Assembly: GCA_030765525.1 (NCBI GenBank)
Contig: JAVCCK010000027.1
Coordinates: forward strand, 248,001-312,000
Direction: 5' to 3'
DNA from: Candidatus Lernaella stagnicola
GTDB taxonomy: Bacteria > Lernaellota > Lernaellaia > Lernaellales > Lernaellaceae
DNA: 64,000 nt
Shown here: positions 17,107 to 25,821 of the stretch, piece by piece
Position numbering within the stretch: position 1 is the stretch's first letter
How the letters are laid out: each line of letters starts with the position of its first letter
The notes under the pieces: generated by a model
Database searches by the model: none
Told to the model about the DNA's origin: nothing
Seen by the model: the letters and a program-made list of their open reading frames with translations, nothing else
Position numbers and translations under genes: made by a program

Positions 17107-18606
17107 TCAGCAGCCGCAGCCGCTGTCGTCGTCATCATCGTCGTTATCGTCGTTGTTATCGTCGTCGTCATCATCATCGTCATTGTCGTTATCGTCGTCA
17201 TCATCGTCGTCGCCGCCGGTGTCGTCGTCATTGTCGTCGTCATCATCGTCGTCGCCGCCGGTGTCGTCGTCATTGTCGTCGTTATCGTCGTCGTCATCGT
17301 CGCCGGAACCGGGATAGGAGTTTTCGTCGCACGGATCGGTCCCGGCGAGAACCTCGTCACCGTCGTTGTAGCCGTCGCCGTCGGTGTCGGCGTCGTAAGG
17401 ATCGGTGCAGCCGGCGTATTCCTCGCCGTCGGTCAAGCCATCCTCGTCCCAATCGCCATCGGCGCACGGCACCGGCAATTCTTCGCCGATTCCCTGCCCG
17501 CCGAAATCGTTTTCGAGCATGTATTCTTCGATGATCGTGCCGTCGGCGCGTTTGGCGGTGAGGTTGATCACTTCGCCGTTCACGTCGATTACGAGGTAGT
17601 TGTTGGAGCGTTCGTACGCGATCGTCCACGCTTCGGGGTCTACACCGTAGAGCGGGGCGCCGCCGCCGCCGAGCACGAAGTAATCAACACCTTCGACTTG
17701 ATTGTGCTGGTAATTGTGGTCGTGACCGCCGAACACCAGGTCGACGCCGAAATTCGTAAGCAGCGGCGCGATGGTCGTGCGGTAAAGCATCACGTCGACA
17801 TCGGACCCGTGGTTGGAGGCGGAATACGGCGGAAAGTGCGCCTGCACGACGCAGTGTTTGACGCTCGGGATGCTCTCGGCCAGGATGAGTTGGTCGACCA
17901 GCCAGCCGTATTGATCCGATCCCGGCGTATACAACCGCGCAATGTCCAAATTGATGAAGAAGGTATTGCCGTACTGAAAAGAATAAACCGACGATGTGGC
18001 GTCGCCGTGGTCCGGCGTATTGAAATAGCGACGGAAGAAGGGTTGCCCGGCCCACATCTCGTGATTGCCCATCACCGGCACAAATACCGACTCACGCAGC
18101 ATGCGGTGCTCGATGTCGAAAAACTCGTCCCACTCCCATACGAAAACCGCGATGTCGACCAAGTCGCCGTTGTGCAGCACAAAAGGCACGGCTTCGGCGC
18201 GTATCGCTTCAATCACCGCCTCATGCTCGGGGCGATTGGTGCGCGTATCGCCAAAGGCCACAAAGCGGAAGGGTGTTTCCGGCTCGACGCCGGTCATGAA
18301 ACTGTAAACGTCGGATTCATACAGCAACGAGCGCACTTGATAGAAGTACTGCGTATCGGGCTTGAGGCACTCGATTTTGCCGCGAAATACGCCGATGTCC
18401 TCGGATTGCACCGCCAACGATTGGTCGAGACTATCCTCGGAAAGACCGTAGAGGATCTCGCCCTGCCCCGTCCCTTCCCACACAACCGACACGCCGCGCT
18501 TGCTGGGATCCAAGAGAACCGGGCCGACCGCCCAAGTGACGGAATATCCAATTAATATCGCCGCTGTAGCGAGAGTTACAACTGCCAAGAAATGCGTTTT
18601 TTTCAT
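17107..18606 (-). CDS. Purple-acid-phosphatase-like metallophosphoesterase with Asp-rich C-terminal tail
   Basis: 499 residues from ATG 18604-18606 (AAAGGG upstream; gives a clean signal peptide MKKTHFLAVVTLATAA; the longer frame does not). An N-terminal fibronectin-like domain (30-110) precedes a calcineurin-type phosphoesterase domain with all metal ligands: Asp120 (GDTR), Asp148 (GDLVD), Asn181/His182 (GNHE), His257 (AHFPP), His295/His297 (GHDHNY). Around 400-450 are DxDxDG calcium-type repeats (thrombospondin type 3-like), then a long Asp/Asn tract and the end DDSGCGC. No lipobox. Probably hydrolyses phosphomonoesters or diesters outside the inner membrane. It shares the C-terminal Asp-tract-plus-Cys design with the cysteine protease. 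Confidence 0.85.
   Translation of the reverse strand: MKKTHFLAVVTLATAAILIGYSVTWAVGPVLLDPSKRGVSVVWEGTGQGEILYGLSEDSLDQSLAVQSEDIGVFRGKIECLKPDTQYFYQVRSLLYESDVYSFMTGVEPETPFRFVAFGDTRTNRPEHEAVIEAIRAEAVPFVLHNGDLVDIAVFVWEWDEFFDIEHRMLRESVFVPVMGNHEMWAGQPFFRRYFNTPDHGDATSSVYSFQYGNTFFINLDIARLYTPGSDQYGWLVDQLILAESIPSVKHCVVQAHFPPYSASNHGSDVDVMLYRTTIAPLLTNFGVDLVFGGHDHNYQHNQVEGVDYFVLGGGGAPLYGVDPEAWTIAYERSNNYLVIDVNGEVINLTAKRADGTIIEEYMLENDFGGQGIGEELPVPCADGDWDEDGLTDGEEYAGCTDPYDADTDGDGYNDGDEVLAGTDPCDENSYPGSGDDDDDDNDDNDDDTGGDDDDDDDNDDDTGGDDDDDDDNDNDDDDDDDDNNDDNDDDDDDSGCGC
17122..17308 (-). repeat. Asp/Asn codon-repeat tract (C-terminal tail of the phosphatase-like protein)
   Basis: Repeats encode units of the form [14 protein letters not shown], present about twice, then [12 protein letters not shown]. 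The TGG-separated units are nearly identical in DNA, consistent with recent duplication. Confidence 0.8.
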
Positions 18607-18743
18607 CGTGCGGACCCTTTCTACACCCCCCCCGGGAGCCGCAATCTTAACACGGTTGTCGCACTTTGTTAACGGCATATTATTGATCTGCTACCGGCTG
18701 CAAGGTGGTCCATCGAAGGTCCTGGACTATCGTGCTTGCCGCG

Positions 18744-20099
18744 CTATTTCACTTTGCCGCAGGCATTTGTTTCGCCAAGTTGGCAAAGTTTGCGGTAGGC
18801 GCGTTGCGCGTCCTCGGCATCCATGGAGGCGATGAGACCTCTTGCGTGCGCGCCTTTGAGTTGGTCGCAGCCGTAGTCGTTGCCTTTTTCGCAGGCGTGC
18901 AAGTATAGATTGATCGCCTTGGCCACGTCGCGATCGATGCCCTGTCCGTGTTCGAACAAAAGCCCCAAGTTGGCGCAGGCCAGTGCCAGGTCATTCGCGC
19001 AAGCCTCCACAAACAGCTTGTACGCCCGCTTGAAATCCTGCTCGACGCCTCGCCCTTCGCGGCACAGCCAACCCAGGTTATTGCAGGCCAGATCGCTGCC
19101 GTCGTCGCATCCTTCTTCATAAAGGAACGCGGCTTTTTTCGCGTCTACCGCCACACCCTTTCCTTGACTGTATAGGTAGCCGAGATTCGTGCAGCCTACC
19201 GCCTCACCCTCGTCGCAGGCCGCGGCGTAATAGCGACGGGCCTTCTCGAAGTCTTCCCCGACGCCTTCGCCGTTTTCAAACATCCGCCCCAACTCGTTGC
19301 AGCCCGAGCTGTTGTGCAGCCCGCACCCTCGTTCGAACGCGTCGCGCACCTCGTTCTGCTTTGGATTGAGCGCGGCATTGTCCCGCAACAAGATACCGAG
19401 GTTGGTGCAGGCGCGGCCGCTTCCCTTTTCACAGGCGCGGCGGTAGAAGGCGGCGCCCTGGACGACGTCCTTTTCGCCGATCCGCCCGTTGGCGTACATC
19501 CAACCTAAATTGTTGCAGCCGTAAAACTCGCCGTCGTCGCAAGCACGGCGATACAGCGCTTCGGCGCGGGCGTCGTTTTGCACCACGCCGTACGCTTTGG
19601 CGTACATCCACCCGGCGTTCGAGCATCCGACCGCCACCCCGCCCTCGCACGCGAACTCATAGAGACGCAGCGCCTCGTCGTATCGCTTGCCGCGGTTTTG
19701 GTAATGCCGAGCCATAATGTTCGCGGCCATCGGATCCTTGGCCGGGTCGGTTTTCACGGTGAGCACATCGTAAGCGGTTTCCCAATCGCCCATGTACTGC
19801 TTGGCGTACGCGTCCACGGCGCAAGCGTCGGTGATGTTCGATTCGCAGGCACGGCGCAGGCGGTCTTCCCATTTGTACGCCGCGTAGGCGCCGTGGGTGA
19901 GTAACTCCTGGAAGGCGGACCGGATCAGTTCCGCATCGGGGTCGGCCGGGCCTTGCGGCGGCAGGGATGGGTCGTCGTCGGTCGCGGCGGAGTCACCGTC
20001 CCAGCGCGTGCTGAATCCCTTGGCGACGAGATGCGCGACAACGGCCGCAGCCCCGACCAAAAGCAGCAACACAATTCCGGCCACCAGGAATTTCTTCAT
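18744..20099 (-). CDS. Membrane-anchored Sel1-repeat protein
   Basis: 451 residues. An N-terminal uncleaved-looking signal anchor (MKKFLVAGIVLLLLVGAAAVVAHLV) is followed by an acidic linker and about nine Sel1-like repeats (for example GVAVGCSNAGWMYA and GSGRACTNLGILLRD). Cys residues recur at the same place in each repeat, so intra-repeat disulfides are likely and the solenoid probably lies in the periplasm. Such repeats are protein-protein interaction scaffolds. It follows a Sel1-like lipoprotein gene by 27 bp on the same strand and is likely co-transcribed with it. Confidence 0.85.
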   Translation of the reverse strand: MKKFLVAGIVLLLLVGAAAVVAHLVAKGFSTRWDGDSAATDDDPSLPPQGPADPDAELIRSAFQELLTHGAYAAYKWEDRLRRACESNITDACAVDAYAKQYMGDWETAYDVLTVKTDPAKDPMAANIMARHYQNRGKRYDEALRLYEFACEGGVAVGCSNAGWMYAKAYGVVQNDARAEALYRRACDDGEFYGCNNLGWMYANGRIGEKDVVQGAAFYRRACEKGSGRACTNLGILLRDNAALNPKQNEVRDAFERGCGLHNSSGCNELGRMFENGEGVGEDFEKARRYYAAACDEGEAVGCTNLGYLYSQGKGVAVDAKKAAFLYEEGCDDGSDLACNNLGWLCREGRGVEQDFKRAYKLFVEACANDLALACANLGLLFEHGQGIDRDVAKAINLYLHACEKGNDYGCDQLKGAHARGLIASMDAEDAQRAYRKLCQLGETNACGKVK

Positions 20100-20126
20100 T
20101 GCGGCAATCCTTTTTCCACCGGCCGC

Positions 20127-20786
20127 TTAACGACCGGCAGCCGGTTTCTGTTCGACGCAGGCCGCGCCGTACCCTAACCGGCAAGCCCGTTGCAGGTACT
20201 CGCTGCCGTCCAAGCCCCGCTCGCGGAGGTCCTGTCCCAAGAAAAAGCAGCCCAACGCTTCGCCCGCCCGGCACGACATGCGCCAGTAATTGCGGCCCGT
20301 TTCGGCGTTATCGCTGCCCGGCAGGGAATGCGCCACGACGACCGATCCGTAATGCGTACACGCCAAATACAAATCGTGGTAACACGCCTTTTCCAAATAC
20401 GTCATCGCGCCGCGCCAGTCGTTCTTGTCCGTAAGCAGCATGTAACCGTACGCAAAAGCTCCGTAGGTGTTGGTGCGGTATTCCATGCGTCCCAGAGCGA
20501 GGTCGTAGTCGGAGCCTCCATGCCTACCCACGCGCGTCAACGCGTAAACAAGCACGCCGCAGACATCCGGATACCCGGCATGGCAGAATTCGTCGAGCCG
20601 GTCGGCCCAATAACGCGCGGCACGCTCGCCGCCGCATGCGATTTCGTGAAGCGCCAAACGCAGGTCTGTTTCACTCATTTCGTCGCCACTGCTCGATATA
20701 TACGGCTTGGCGCAGGCCGCCACGCCGAGGATCAAGCCGCATACGACCAGCAAGAGCGCCCCGCGATACACTGAAAACGACCGCAT
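20127..20786 (-). CDS. Sel1-like/TPR lipoprotein
   Basis: 219 residues from ATG 20784-20786 with GGAGAGG upstream; the frame is open further upstream but only antisense to the SDR gene. The lipobox GVAACAKP makes it a lipoprotein. The mature part has three to four degenerate Sel1-type repeats (AMTYLEKACYHDLYLACTHYG, AGEALGCFFLGQDLRERG) with paired Cys like those of the downstream 451-residue protein. It is the first gene of that two-gene unit. Partner proteins are not evident. Confidence 0.75.
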   Translation of the reverse strand: MRSFSVYRGALLLVVCGLILGVAACAKPYISSSGDEMSETDLRLALHEIACGGERAARYWADRLDEFCHAGYPDVCGVLVYALTRVGRHGGSDYDLALGRMEYRTNTYGAFAYGYMLLTDKNDWRGAMTYLEKACYHDLYLACTHYGSVVVAHSLPGSDNAETGRNYWRMSCRAGEALGCFFLGQDLRERGLDGSEYLQRACRLGYGAACVEQKPAAGR

Positions 20787-20847
20787 GTTTCCTCTCCGTT
20801 TCTTCTTTCCAAAATAGAGCATTCGCCCCGTCACGCCAAACCACAAC

Positions 20848-20876
20848 TTGCACGCACGCCGATCCCCGCTTAGGAT
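20848..20876 (+). promoter_or_regulatory. Candidate sigma-70-type promoter of the SDR gene
   Basis: TTGCAC (20848-20853), 17-bp spacer, TAGGAT (20871-20876), about 33 bp before ATG 20910. Matches are partial. Confidence 0.4.
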
Positions 20877-20909
20877 ATTGCCTCCGGAACCAAAGCAAGG
20901 AGCCCACCG

Positions 20910-21665
20910 ATGGAGAAAAAGCTCGCGGATCGTGTCGCGATAGTCACCGGCGCCAGCCGTGGTATCGGTGCCCACATCGCCACCCGCCTCGCCGCCGAAG
21001 GCGCCAAGGTCGTGCTGGCGTCGCGGAAAGCCGAAGCCCTGGAAACGGTGGCCGCCACGATCAAAGAAGCCGGTGGCGAAGCCCTTTCCGTGGCGACTCA
21101 CATCGGCAAGGTCGAGCAAATCCAAGCCTTGGTCGACGCCACGCTGAGCGCTTACGGCCGGGTGGATATCCTAGTCAACAATGCGGCAACCAACCCCGTG
21201 TTCGGCCCGGTGATGTTCTGCGAAGAGCCCGCTCTGATGAAAGTCTTCCAAGTCAACGTATTCGGGCCCTTCTTGCTGGCCAAGGCGTGCCTGGAACCGA
21301 TGCAAAAGGCCGGCTACGGCAAAATTGTCAACCTGACGAGCACCGCCGCGTTCCAATACGCCCCCATGCTGGGCGTGTACGGTATGAGCAAAGCCGCGCT
21401 GCAAATGATGACGCAAACCCTCGCCGCCGAGTGGGGCCATTTCGGCATTCGCGTCAACGGTGTCGCGCCCGGCCTAGTCAAAACCGATTTTTCCGCGGCC
21501 CTGTGGAATTCGGAGGAAATCCTCAAAGGCGCGCTCGAGCGCCAGGCCATCAAGGAATTGATGGAACCCAAGGACGTGGTCGGCGCGGTGGCTTTCCTGG
21601 CAGGTCCGGAATCCGATTTCGTCACCGGCCACACGATGGTCGTCGACGCGGGCGGCAGCATCTGA
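20910..21665 (+). CDS. SDR-family NAD(P)-dependent oxidoreductase (FabG-like)
   Basis: 251 residues, standard length for classical short-chain dehydrogenases. Cofactor motif TGASRGIG near residue 13, NNAA at about 90, catalytic Ser in NLTSTAAF, Tyr-x3-Lys in YGMSK, and the C-terminal VTGHTMVVDAGGSI typical of FabG-like members. It reduces or oxidises a hydroxy/keto group; substrate unknown. ATG 20910 follows AAGGAG. The next gene starts 1 bp after its stop, so the two are probably translationally linked, although their functions have no obvious connection. Confidence 0.88.
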   Translation: MEKKLADRVAIVTGASRGIGAHIATRLAAEGAKVVLASRKAEALETVAATIKEAGGEALSVATHIGKVEQIQALVDATLSAYGRVDILVNNAATNPVFGPVMFCEEPALMKVFQVNVFGPFLLAKACLEPMQKAGYGKIVNLTSTAAFQYAPMLGVYGMSKAALQMMTQTLAAEWGHFGIRVNGVAPGLVKTDFSAALWNSEEILKGALERQAIKELMEPKDVVGAVAFLAGPESDFVTGHTMVVDAGGSI

Positions 21666-21666
21666 C

Positions 21667-23268
21667 GTGTCGACCAAACGCGCCATGGCCGCGGCGATTG
21701 TTCTCGTCGTTTTGCTCGCGACGGCGGTGTTCTGGCCGGCCGGCGCGGCCCGCCATTCGCTGAACAACGAAGACCTCGCGCACCTCAAACGCCTGCGTGA
21801 CAAAGCACGCGGGTTGATGCAAACGCAAATGGAACTGTCGTGGAAACGGCGCACGACCGGCGAGCGTGTTGATTTCGCCGCGACCTACGAAGGCCACGAG
21901 AAGCTCTTTTCCCTCGACACGCTCATCTTCCTGTCCAAAGCCCTCGCCAAGGTGCACGACGACCCGAATTTTCAAAAGGCCATCGAGTTTTTCCGCGATC
22001 ACGTGCTGCGTGAAGCGGTGGATATGCGCGTCATGAAAATCGACGGCGAACTCGACGCGTACCTGGCGACTAAGCACTTCACCTACGACGGCAAGGAATT
22101 TCCGTTTTGGCAGGCGCGGGCGATGCTGATCGACGCCGCGGAGCCCGCCGCCCGGCAGGCTATCAGCGACGCGGTGGTGCCGATTCTGCGCGAGGCGAAT
22201 CAGCAATTCAAGAAAAAGCAGGAACGCCTGCATCGGCTGGCCCGTGAGCTGGGTTATGACGATGTGGTGTCACTCTCCGAGCAATTGCGGGGCGTCGACC
22301 TCGACCAGTTCGCGCGGGAATGCCAACGCCTGCTCGACCGCACCGAACGCCATTTTCTGGGGGAGCAGGGATGGGCGGCGTCGTTCGCGTTGGGCATGCC
22401 GATCGACCGCCTGCGTCGCGCCGACCTGCCCCGACTCGCCGCCGTGTCGGTGACCGAAGACCGCTTCGCCGCCGATCAACAAATGCCGCGGTTGAAAAAC
22501 GCACTCGTGGAAATGGGCCTAACGCTCAATCACATCAAGATCGACGACGCCGAACGCCCCAACAAGAGCCCGCAAACCGCTTGCTTCCCCGTCGTCGTGC
22601 CGACCGACGTGCGCTTGTCCTACAAGCCCGTCGAAGGCGTCGCGGCCTACCGTCGCCTGTGGCACGAAATGGGCCACGCGCAACACTTCAGCAACACGAA
22701 AACGCCGGTTTGGGAATTTCAATTGCTGGGTGACAGCGCGGTCGCCGACGCGTTTTCGTTTTTGTTTGCGGGCTTGATCGACCATCCGCAATTCGCCGAA
22801 CGACACTTCGGCTTGGCCGGCGAAGCGCTGGCTGACCACACGCGCCTCGCGGCCTATCGCCACCTGCTGATGGTGCGCCGTTACTGCGCCAAGGTGTTGT
22901 ACGAACTCGAGTTGCACCGCGGCGCCGCCGACCCCGCCTCGCGCTATCGCCACTGGATGGGCATCGCCTACGGGTTGAAACTCGACGCCAACGACGGCGA
23001 GCGGCACGGCATCGATGTCGACAACTATTTCCAAGGCGTGGACTACGTGCGCGCCTGGAATCTCGAGGCCATGCTGGATTACCGACTCACCCGGGAATTC
23101 GGCGATAGTTGGTTCACCACCAGCGAGGCCGGCGCCTACCTCAAACGCCTCTGGATCTCGGGCACCTTCTATTCGGCGGATGAAATGGCGAACGAAATCG
23201 GTTTCCGCCGTTTGAAAAACAAATACCTCATCCGCCGCGCCAAACGCCGCGCCCACGCTCGCTTCTAA
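21667..23268 (+). CDS. Membrane-anchored or secreted zinc metallopeptidase (HEMGH, M3/M2-like)
   Basis: 533 residues from GTG 21667, 1 bp after the SDR stop (an in-frame ATG lies at 21685). An N-terminal hydrophobic segment (AAAIVLVVLLATAVFWPAGAA) is a signal peptide or anchor. The alpha-helical body and the zinc motif LWHEMGHAQHFSN (about residue 337) followed by a candidate acidic third-ligand region (LLGDSAVADAFSF) fit gluzincin oligopeptidases of the M3/M2 type. It probably cleaves peptides in the periplasm. The overall sequence is divergent, and the exact peptidase family needs a profile search. Confidence 0.72.
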   Translation: MSTKRAMAAAIVLVVLLATAVFWPAGAARHSLNNEDLAHLKRLRDKARGLMQTQMELSWKRRTTGERVDFAATYEGHEKLFSLDTLIFLSKALAKVHDDPNFQKAIEFFRDHVLREAVDMRVMKIDGELDAYLATKHFTYDGKEFPFWQARAMLIDAAEPAARQAISDAVVPILREANQQFKKKQERLHRLARELGYDDVVSLSEQLRGVDLDQFARECQRLLDRTERHFLGEQGWAASFALGMPIDRLRRADLPRLAAVSVTEDRFAADQQMPRLKNALVEMGLTLNHIKIDDAERPNKSPQTACFPVVVPTDVRLSYKPVEGVAAYRRLWHEMGHAQHFSNTKTPVWEFQLLGDSAVADAFSFLFAGLIDHPQFAERHFGLAGEALADHTRLAAYRHLLMVRRYCAKVLYELELHRGAADPASRYRHWMGIAYGLKLDANDGERHGIDVDNYFQGVDYVRAWNLEAMLDYRLTREFGDSWFTTSEAGAYLKRLWISGTFYSADEMANEIGFRRLKNKYLIRRAKRRAHARF

Positions 23269-23279
23269 TCACGCAACGC

Positions 23280-24554
23280 CTAGTGATCGCAGACGTTGGA
23301 TCCCGTCGCCAGGGTGCCGCTCAAGAATTGTTCGACAACCGCCCGCGCCTCAATGGCCGGCGCACCGACCATGACCTGCACGCCGCTGTTACGGAACATC
23401 TCCTGCGCTCGACTGCCCATGCCGCCGGCGATGATTACCGTGCCGCCCTGCTCGGCCACCCACGGCGGTAACACGCCGGGCGAGTGATCGGGGGGCGTTA
23501 AAACCTTTTCATCGACGATCGCGCCGTCCCTCACCGTGAAAAACGTCATCGCGTCGGCGTGACCGAAGTGATTCGTCAAACTGCCGCCGTGCGTCGGTAC
23601 AACCACGACCACCTCGCCCGCTGCGGGAGCCGCGTCTGTGGGAGCCGCGTCTGTGGGAGCCGCGTCTGTGGGTTCGGGCTCGGCGTCAGCCTTGGTTTCC
23701 CCACCGGCCGGGGCCGCGGGCTCGCCAATATTCTGTTGGACTTCCGCAATGATCGCCGTGAAAGCGTGCGCCGCTGAAGAGCCGTCGGCTTCTTCCACGA
23801 ACACGAGTCCTTTATCGCCGCCGCGCACGATGTTTGGATCGATCGGCACAGCGCCCAGAAAACGCAACTGTAGCTTACGCGCCAGTTCGCCGCCGCCGCC
23901 CGCGCCGAAAATGGGTTCCACGTGGCCGCAGGATGGACACAGGAAGCCGCTCATGTTTTCGATAATCCCCAAAATGGGCATCTCGACGGTCTGGCAGAAA
24001 TTGATGGACTTGCGCACGTCGGCCAAGCTGACTTCCTGCGGCGTCGTGACAATCAACGCCTGAGCGTGAGGGATCGTCTGCGCGATCGTCAGCGGTTCGT
24101 CGCCGGTTCCCGGAGGGGAATCAATGATCAGGTAGTCGAGTTCGCCCCACTCCACGTCGCCGATAAACTGCCGAATGGCGCCGATCTTTTTCGGCCCGCG
24201 CCAGATCACCGCGCGGTCGTCGATGTCCAGCAGGTTACCTATCGACACCATCGCGAGGCCCGACGTGTGGGCCATCGGAATGAGTTTATCCCCCAGCACG
24301 GCGGGCCGGGCTTTAGTTAACCCCAGTAAAACCGGCACGGTGGGCCCGTGTAAATCCACGTCCATCAGCCCCACCTTCTGGCCTGCGTGCTGCAGCGCCA
24401 CGGCCAGGTTGACTGCCACCGTCGACTTGCCCACTCCGCCTTTCCCGCTCATCACGAGAATCGTGTGCTTAATTTTACCTAACGACTCCTGAATACGTTG
24501 ATCTTCCTGTTGCCGGGCTTCCATGTTCGGCCCGTTCGGTTGTTGCTGTGACAC
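23280..24554 (-). CDS. Mrp/NBP35-type Fe-S P-loop ATPase fused to a NifX/NafY-like domain
   Basis: 424 residues. The first 270 are an Mrp/ApbC-type ATPase: deviant Walker A GKGGVGKST, a SPPGTGDEP switch, and the cluster-binding CPSC. Mrp proteins carry and transfer [4Fe-4S] clusters. An Ala/Pro/Thr/Asp linker with three TDAAP repeats leads to a dinitrogenase-cofactor-binding (NifX/NafY) domain (about 315-424) with HFGHADAMTFFTV and NVCDH at the end. Last gene of the minus operon starting with DUF134. Related clusters in anaerobes are linked to Fe-S or metal-cofactor handling; the client protein is unknown. Confidence 0.88.
   Translation of the reverse strand: MSQQQPNGPNMEARQQEDQRIQESLGKIKHTILVMSGKGGVGKSTVAVNLAVALQHAGQKVGLMDVDLHGPTVPVLLGLTKARPAVLGDKLIPMAHTSGLAMVSIGNLLDIDDRAVIWRGPKKIGAIRQFIGDVEWGELDYLIIDSPPGTGDEPLTIAQTIPHAQALIVTTPQEVSLADVRKSINFCQTVEMPILGIIENMSGFLCPSCGHVEPIFGAGGGGELARKLQLRFLGAVPIDPNIVRGGDKGLVFVEEADGSSAAHAFTAIIAEVQQNIGEPAAPAGGETKADAEPEPTDAAPTDAAPTDAAPAAGEVVVVVPTHGGSLTNHFGHADAMTFFTVRDGAIVDEKVLTPPDHSPGVLPPWVAEQGGTVIIAGGMGSRAQEMFRNSGVQVMVGAPAIEARAVVEQFLSGTLATGSNVCDH
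23625..23669 (-). repeat. Three exact tandem 15-bp units in the Mrp-NifX linker
   Basis: The unit GGGAGCCGCGTCTGT occurs three times without mismatch and encodes TDAAP repeats. It lies in the interdomain linker, so length variation would be tolerated. Confidence 0.9.
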
Positions 24555-24575
24555 GAAATAATCCTCCTGCGCGAC

Positions 24576-24938
24576 TTAGCCCCAGTGACCGGGGCGGTCG
24601 GCGCCCTGTGCTTGCTGTAACCGGCCGGCACGCAAGGCGTCAATCGCTTCGCGCACCGTTCCGGCTTCGGATAGATAAATAGAAACACCGGCAGTCTTCA
24701 ACACGTGATAGGCCTTGGGCCCCACGTGGCCGCTGATCAGTGCCTGAGCGCCGGTTGCGACGATGTTTTGCCCCGCCTGCACGCCGGCGCCTTGTGACGC
24801 CTGTAAATTTTGCTCGTTGGACACGAGTTCGAATTCTCCGGTTTCGTCCTCATAAATTATAAACGACGACGCGCGCCCGAACCGGGGGTCCACCGGCGCG
24901 TCCAAATTGTTGCCGGAACATGTGATGGCAATTTTCAT
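24576..24938 (-). CDS. NifX/NafY-like dinitrogenase-cofactor-family protein
   Basis: 120 residues, a free-standing domain of the NifB/NifX/NafY cofactor-binding superfamily (RNase-H-like fold). It begins MKIAITCSGNNLDAPVDPRFGRASSFIIY, quoted here only in part as DPRFGRA, the family hallmark, and has GAQALISGHVGPKA and a Gly/His-rich end (GHWG) that could bind metal. No nitrogenase genes are present, so a nitrogen-fixation role is unlikely; homologues cluster with MinD-type ferredoxin ATPases as here. It lies 13 bp after the second MinD-like gene and 21 bp before the Mrp-NifX gene. Confidence 0.85.
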   Translation of the reverse strand: MKIAITCSGNNLDAPVDPRFGRASSFIIYEDETGEFELVSNEQNLQASQGAGVQAGQNIVATGAQALISGHVGPKAYHVLKTAGVSIYLSEAGTVREAIDALRAGRLQQAQGADRPGHWG

Positions 24939-24951
24939 CGCTTTCTCTCCT

Positions 24952-25821
24952 TCAATTGGCAGTGGTAAGTTCCTCTTCGATCACTTTCCACACGTCTTCA
25001 ATGGCGGTTGTCAGGGGACCGGTGCCGTGCCGCACGACCGGTTCGGCAGCGGCGACGGCCTCCAACGCGCTTTGGTCATACGGCAGACGGCCGATCAGCC
25101 GGGCACCGTTTGCTTCGATACATTCGACCATGTGCGCGGCATAGTCCAGCGCCAAGTCGGCCTTGTTGAGCACGACGAGCGCGGGGATCTTGAAATGGCG
25201 GGTCAGTTCCAGAACGCGGTCCAAGTCGTGCAAGCCCGAAGGCGAAGGCTCGGTGACCAACACGACCAAATCCACTCCGGTCAACGCCGAAATTACCGGA
25301 CAACCGATACCCGGGGGGCCGTCGATGAGCACGATCTCGTGCCCGCCCTCTTCGGCCCTTTCCAGCGCGCGTTTGCGCACCTGCGCCACGAGCTTGCCGG
25401 AATTCTCCTGCCCGGCGTCGATTTGCGCATACAGCATGGGGCCGAACTCCGTGTCGGCTTCGTACCAATGCCCCGCCAACTGCTCGTCTTCGAAGATCGC
25501 GTGCTCGGGGCAGTAATCGACGCACACGCCGCAGCCTTCGCAACGCAGCGGATCGATAACGATGTCCGGCGAAATCGCGTTGAAACGACAAACGCCGACA
25601 CATACCCCGCAACGCGTGCACGCGGCTCGATTAACGATCGCCTTGAAACCGGCGTGAAACTCGTTCACCTTTTTGTTCGTCGGCGGTATCAGCAAAGCCA
25701 AATCGGCCGCTTCCACGTCGCAATCGGCCACGACCGGCCGCTTGGCCAACGCCGCAAACGAAGCCGTCAACGTCGTTTTGCCCGTGCCGCCCTTCCCGCT
25801 GAGGATCGCGACCTGTTTCAT
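24952..25821 (-). CDS. MinD-superfamily P-loop ATPase with inserted 2[4Fe-4S] ferredoxin domain (copy B)
   Basis: 289 residues. Deviant Walker A SGKGGTGKTTL at the N-terminus; a ferredoxin insert at about 66-100 with CTRCGVCVGVC and CEGCGVCVDYC, giving two [4Fe-4S] sites; then the remaining ATPase core with DGPPGIGCPVIS. Such proteins occur as adjacent pairs next to NifX-like and Mrp genes and are thought to act in Fe-S or metallocofactor assembly or electron transfer driven by ATP. The ATG overlaps the stop of copy A by 4 bp, implying stoichiometric production, probably a heterodimer. Confidence 0.88.
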   Translation of the reverse strand: MKQVAILSGKGGTGKTTLTASFAALAKRPVVADCDVEAADLALLIPPTNKKVNEFHAGFKAIVNRAACTRCGVCVGVCRFNAISPDIVIDPLRCEGCGVCVDYCPEHAIFEDEQLAGHWYEADTEFGPMLYAQIDAGQENSGKLVAQVRKRALERAEEGGHEIVLIDGPPGIGCPVISALTGVDLVVLVTEPSPSGLHDLDRVLELTRHFKIPALVVLNKADLALDYAAHMVECIEANGARLIGRLPYDQSALEAVAAAEPVVRHGTGPLTTAIEDVWKVIEEELTTAN

